Of a stretch of DNA of 17,762 bases, positions 15,596 to 17,762 are shown one piece after another. The position numbers and the translations under genes were made by a program. Every line of letters begins with the position of its first letter. The stretch's first letter is position 1. Below the pieces are notes generated by a model that was given only the letters and a program-made list of their open reading frames with translations, was not told the DNA's origin and did not search any database. This DNA is from GCA-020343675 sp964462945 (GTDB lineage Bacteria > Planctomycetota > Phycisphaerae > Sedimentisphaerales > Anaerobacaceae), in NCBI GenBank assembly GCA_964462945.1, contig CAYWZW010000093.1:1-17762 (forward strand), read 5' to 3'.

Positions 15596-17680
15596 TCATC
15601 TGGGCCGATACAGTCGAATGTCGTCAAAAAACACTTTGCCTGAACCACCGGCCTGCGGATTGTTCCGCTCGCCGAAACAAATAGCAATTGAATTAACACT
15701 GGTAAGGTCCACACCTGTGAACGCCTCCAGCTCGATAGACCATTGCGTCCAGGCATCCGTCCGTAGCGCGTCGGGATTATCATGATAGACGGCCGAAGTG
15801 CCATTGAGAACGACACTCATCGGCGTAGGAGCATTGGACCTATTGCCGTAGAACCACAGCGATAATACTTCAGCACCTTCTTCGATCCAATTCTGCGGCG
15901 GGTCCAGCGGCCGTTCGGCCTTCGAGAACTTGAAGAGGGTGTCGTAGAAATACGGCATCGACTGCATGCCGCCATGCACGAGGCTTCGCTCGCAAAAAGG
16001 AGGATTAGCATAGCCGACGACAGCGCCGTTTGTTGCTGGATTGTCGAATCCGTCTAACCACATGCCAAATATCCTGTTGCTCTCGGGGTCGCTGGGGTCA
16101 AGGTCGTTGTACGATTCAAAATCGTCGATGATAATATAACTGGCTGCCGTCTGACGCCCCACGCCCTCTGCCAGCCAGTTTTCGGTAAACTCCTCCAAAT
16201 CGTTGAAGTCAACCTTGCCGTCATCGGTAAGGTCAGCCCCCCGACACCAGAAGAAACTGTTGTCGCTGGACAGCCAGCGTTCGGCGAAGATGGCAAAATC
16301 CGCAAGGTCCACTCTGCTGTCGCCGTCAAAGTCTCCTGCAAGGAATTGCCAGGCTAATTTAGGATAATCCAGCCCCTCACAGATACTCCAGATTTCCTCG
16401 ATCCCATTTTCTCTCTCAGCGACGAAATCCCAGCCGGCACTCAGAAACGTGTCTCCCATCCTCATCTCGGCCGTGGTCTTGCCGTTGGCATCGTTGCAGC
16501 CTATACCGTACAGTTCCCGCCCGCACATATTGTCTCGACCGCTGGTACGAGTATCCCAGAAAGACGTCTTAATGATCGCCTCATCATTAAATCCCACAAG
16601 CCCGCCGACATACGTCGTTCCTCCAACGGCGCCGATAGAATAACAGCAGATGATTTTCCCCGGCCACGTATTGATTCCCACCAGGCCGCCAACACCATCG
16701 TCACCCGTAACGCCGCCCGTGGCATAGCAATTGCTAACAACATTCCTATTGCTTCCCACCAATCCGCCAGCGTTGTCCTCCGCCGAAACGGAACCGTTCG
16801 AATAAGAGCAGGTGACTGTACCGGCATTGGTTCCCACCAACCCTCCAACAGTCCTACCTCCCAAAACATCACCCCCGGCGGAGCAATTGGTGACCGAGCC
16901 CGAATTATCACCCACGAGCCCACCTACGTTGCGCCCTTCTCCTGAAGCTCTGCCTGAGGCCATAGAATTGGTGATTGAACCGGAACTACTTCTTCCCACC
17001 AAGCCGCCGATATATGTGCCTCCCGAAACGATACCCGCAGCATAGCAATTGTCGAGAGTTCCCTGGTGATGCCCCGCCAGGCCGCCCACCTCCTCGTCTC
17101 CTGAAACGTCGCAAGTTGCATGGCAGCCCTCGATTTGGCCCCCCTTATTGTATCCTACCAAGCCCCCAACGTATTTCTTTCCTAAAACGCTCCCGCCCTC
17201 GGCATAACAGTCTGCGATAGTCCCTTGATCGAGATAGCTCACCAGCGAGCCGACATTACTTCCTGCTGCGGCCTCAATATTCGGGCCGATCAGTCCGAGA
17301 TTCTTGATCTCGGCGCTGGAGTCCTTAACGTATCCAAACAGTCCCGTGTAATCACGTTTGGTGGAGGTGAACATTGAGATTTTCCTGCCGTTGCCGTCAA
17401 AGACACCTCTGAAGGCATTCGTATTCGTGGTCCCAATGATTTTGAAATCCGTTCCCGCATAGGCGCTCAAATCGATATCGGCCATGAGTTTGAAATGCTT
17501 GTCCCAGTCCTTCCAATCGGCCCCGATTGCGTTCATCTGTTCGGCGGTGTAGATCAGGTAGGGATCGTCAGGCCCGCCCGTACCGCCGCCATATTGTGCC
17601 CCGACCAGCGGGCTGAGCAAACAAAGAGTAAGTAATCCAAGCAAAGGCATCGTTAATGTGAATTTTCTTTTTGTGTGCAT
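15596..17680 (-). CDS. Secreted GLUG-repeat protein with internal dockerin-like pair and shared C-terminal jelly-roll domain
   Basis: The protein has 694 residues from the ATG at 17680. A TTG 45 bp upstream is also in frame but would place 15 charged residues before the signal peptide, so the ATG is preferred although its ribosome-binding site is weak. Signal peptide: about 1-27 (KRK, hydrophobic core, ending LVGA). Nine GLUG-type repeats lie at about 140-365: eight carry 'GGLVG' or 'GGLAG', and the first is degenerate (VGSLVS). Residues about 448-508 carry two EF-hand-like segments, DFDGDSRVDLADF and DLTDDGKVDFNDL, each ending in a '..W' helix. This is the duplicated pattern of a type I dockerin. 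Residues about 515-694 (DDFESYNDLDPSDP to FFDDIRLYRPR) match the C-termini of the genes at 248 and 2765. GLUG repeats occur in surface adhesins and peptidases; an adhesion or complex-forming role is inferred. No cohesin was seen in the window. Confidence 0.85.
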   Translation of the reverse strand: MHTKRKFTLTMPLLGLLTLCLLSPLVGAQYGGGTGGPDDPYLIYTAEQMNAIGADWKDWDKHFKLMADIDLSAYAGTDFKIIGTTNTNAFRGVFDGNGRKISMFTSTKRDYTGLFGYVKDSSAEIKNLGLIGPNIEAAAGSNVGSLVSYLDQGTIADCYAEGGSVLGKKYVGGLVGYNKGGQIEGCHATCDVSGDEEVGGLAGHHQGTLDNCYAAGIVSGGTYIGGLVGRSSSGSITNSMASGRASGEGRNVGGLVGDNSGSVTNCSAGGDVLGGRTVGGLVGTNAGTVTCSYSNGSVSAEDNAGGLVGSNRNVVSNCYATGGVTGDDGVGGLVGINTWPGKIICCYSIGAVGGTTYVGGLVGFNDEAIIKTSFWDTRTSGRDNMCGRELYGIGCNDANGKTTAEMRMGDTFLSAGWDFVAERENGIEEIWSICEGLDYPKLAWQFLAGDFDGDSRVDLADFAIFAERWLSSDNSFFWCRGADLTDDGKVDFNDLEEFTENWLAEGVGRQTAASYIIIDDFESYNDLDPSDPESNRIFGMWLDGFDNPATNGAVVGYANPPFCERSLVHGGMQSMPYFYDTLFKFSKAERPLDPPQNWIEEGAEVLSLWFYGNRSNAPTPMSVVLNGTSAVYHDNPDALRTDAWTQWSIELEAFTGVDLTSVNSIAICFGERNNPQAGGSGKVFFDDIRLYRPR
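16580..17265 (-). repeat. GLUG repeat array (coding)
   Basis: Nine units of about 22-30 codons, each centred on GGLVG or a variant and usually followed by a 'NCYA'-like or 'NSMA'-like step, lie inside the gene at 15596. Units have clearly diverged at the DNA level, so the array is old rather than freshly expanded. Confidence 0.75.
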
Positions 17681-17762
17681 GGTGCCGTGCTTTCTCTGAG
17701 CCTTTTTTCTTAGGCACTCTAACAAAACCTAAAGATTGAGTAGTGGTTTGTCCGATGCAACA

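Noticed and set aside
15532..15816. A 94-codon minus-strand frame at the 3' end of the GLUG gene
   Set aside because: It overlaps the conserved C-terminal domain in another frame and has no homology-like features.
16580..17265. Evenly spaced repeats considered as a CRISPR-like array
   Set aside because: The periodicity is at protein level (GLUG units in frame). DNA repeats are diverged and no constant repeat with unique spacers exists.

Overview
The window looks like chromosomal DNA from a planctomycete-like bacterium, most likely of the Phycisphaerae/Sedimentisphaerales type. This is inferred from protein style, not from a marker gene. The signs are large secreted multidomain proteins with Fn3-like repeats of the 'TYYWRVDE' type, a dockerin next to GLUG repeats, LamG and DUF1349-like domains, and a Tat-exported Gfo/Idh/MocA oxidoreductase. 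Most genes are GC-rich. No tRNA, rRNA, transposase, integrase or CRISPR array was seen.

Layout: (1) Positions 116-5593 hold two tandem plus-strand paralogues for exported modular proteins. Each has its own putative promoter, a nearly identical strong ribosome-binding site and signal peptide, three Fn3-like repeats, a shared C-terminal jelly-roll-like domain and a homologous hairpin terminator. They differ in the N-terminal module (a CBM96/DNRLRE-like beta domain versus LamG), and the second has a DUF1349-like domain inserted inside its C-terminal domain. (2) Positions 9856-5647 on the minus strand form a compact operon: a small protein of unknown function, a Tat-secreted Gfo/Idh/MocA oxidoreductase, and a secreted clan GH-A-like glycoside hydrolase. 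(3) Positions 10147-11190 on the plus strand hold a lone, AT-richer gene for a HEPN-type protein with four tandem zinc ribbons. It does not match its surroundings and is the best candidate for a defence or toxin-like RNase. (4) Positions 11467-15393 on the minus strand encode a giant subtilase-fold protein whose catalytic Asp position is Gly. It carries an FG-GAP-type beta-propeller with eight Ca-binding loops, an Ig-like domain and a C-terminal jelly roll. (5) Positions 15596-17680 on the minus strand encode a GLUG-repeat protein with an internal dockerin-like pair and the same C-terminal domain as the two plus-strand paralogues.

Taken together this is mostly a polysaccharide-facing exoproteome region: binding and adhesion proteins, one glycosidase and one exported sugar-type oxidoreductase. 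A probably acquired HEPN/zinc-ribbon gene is set into it. The C-terminal domain shared by three proteins on both strands may be a common surface-association or glycan-binding module. No membrane anchor or PEP-CTERM-like tail was seen on any of them.
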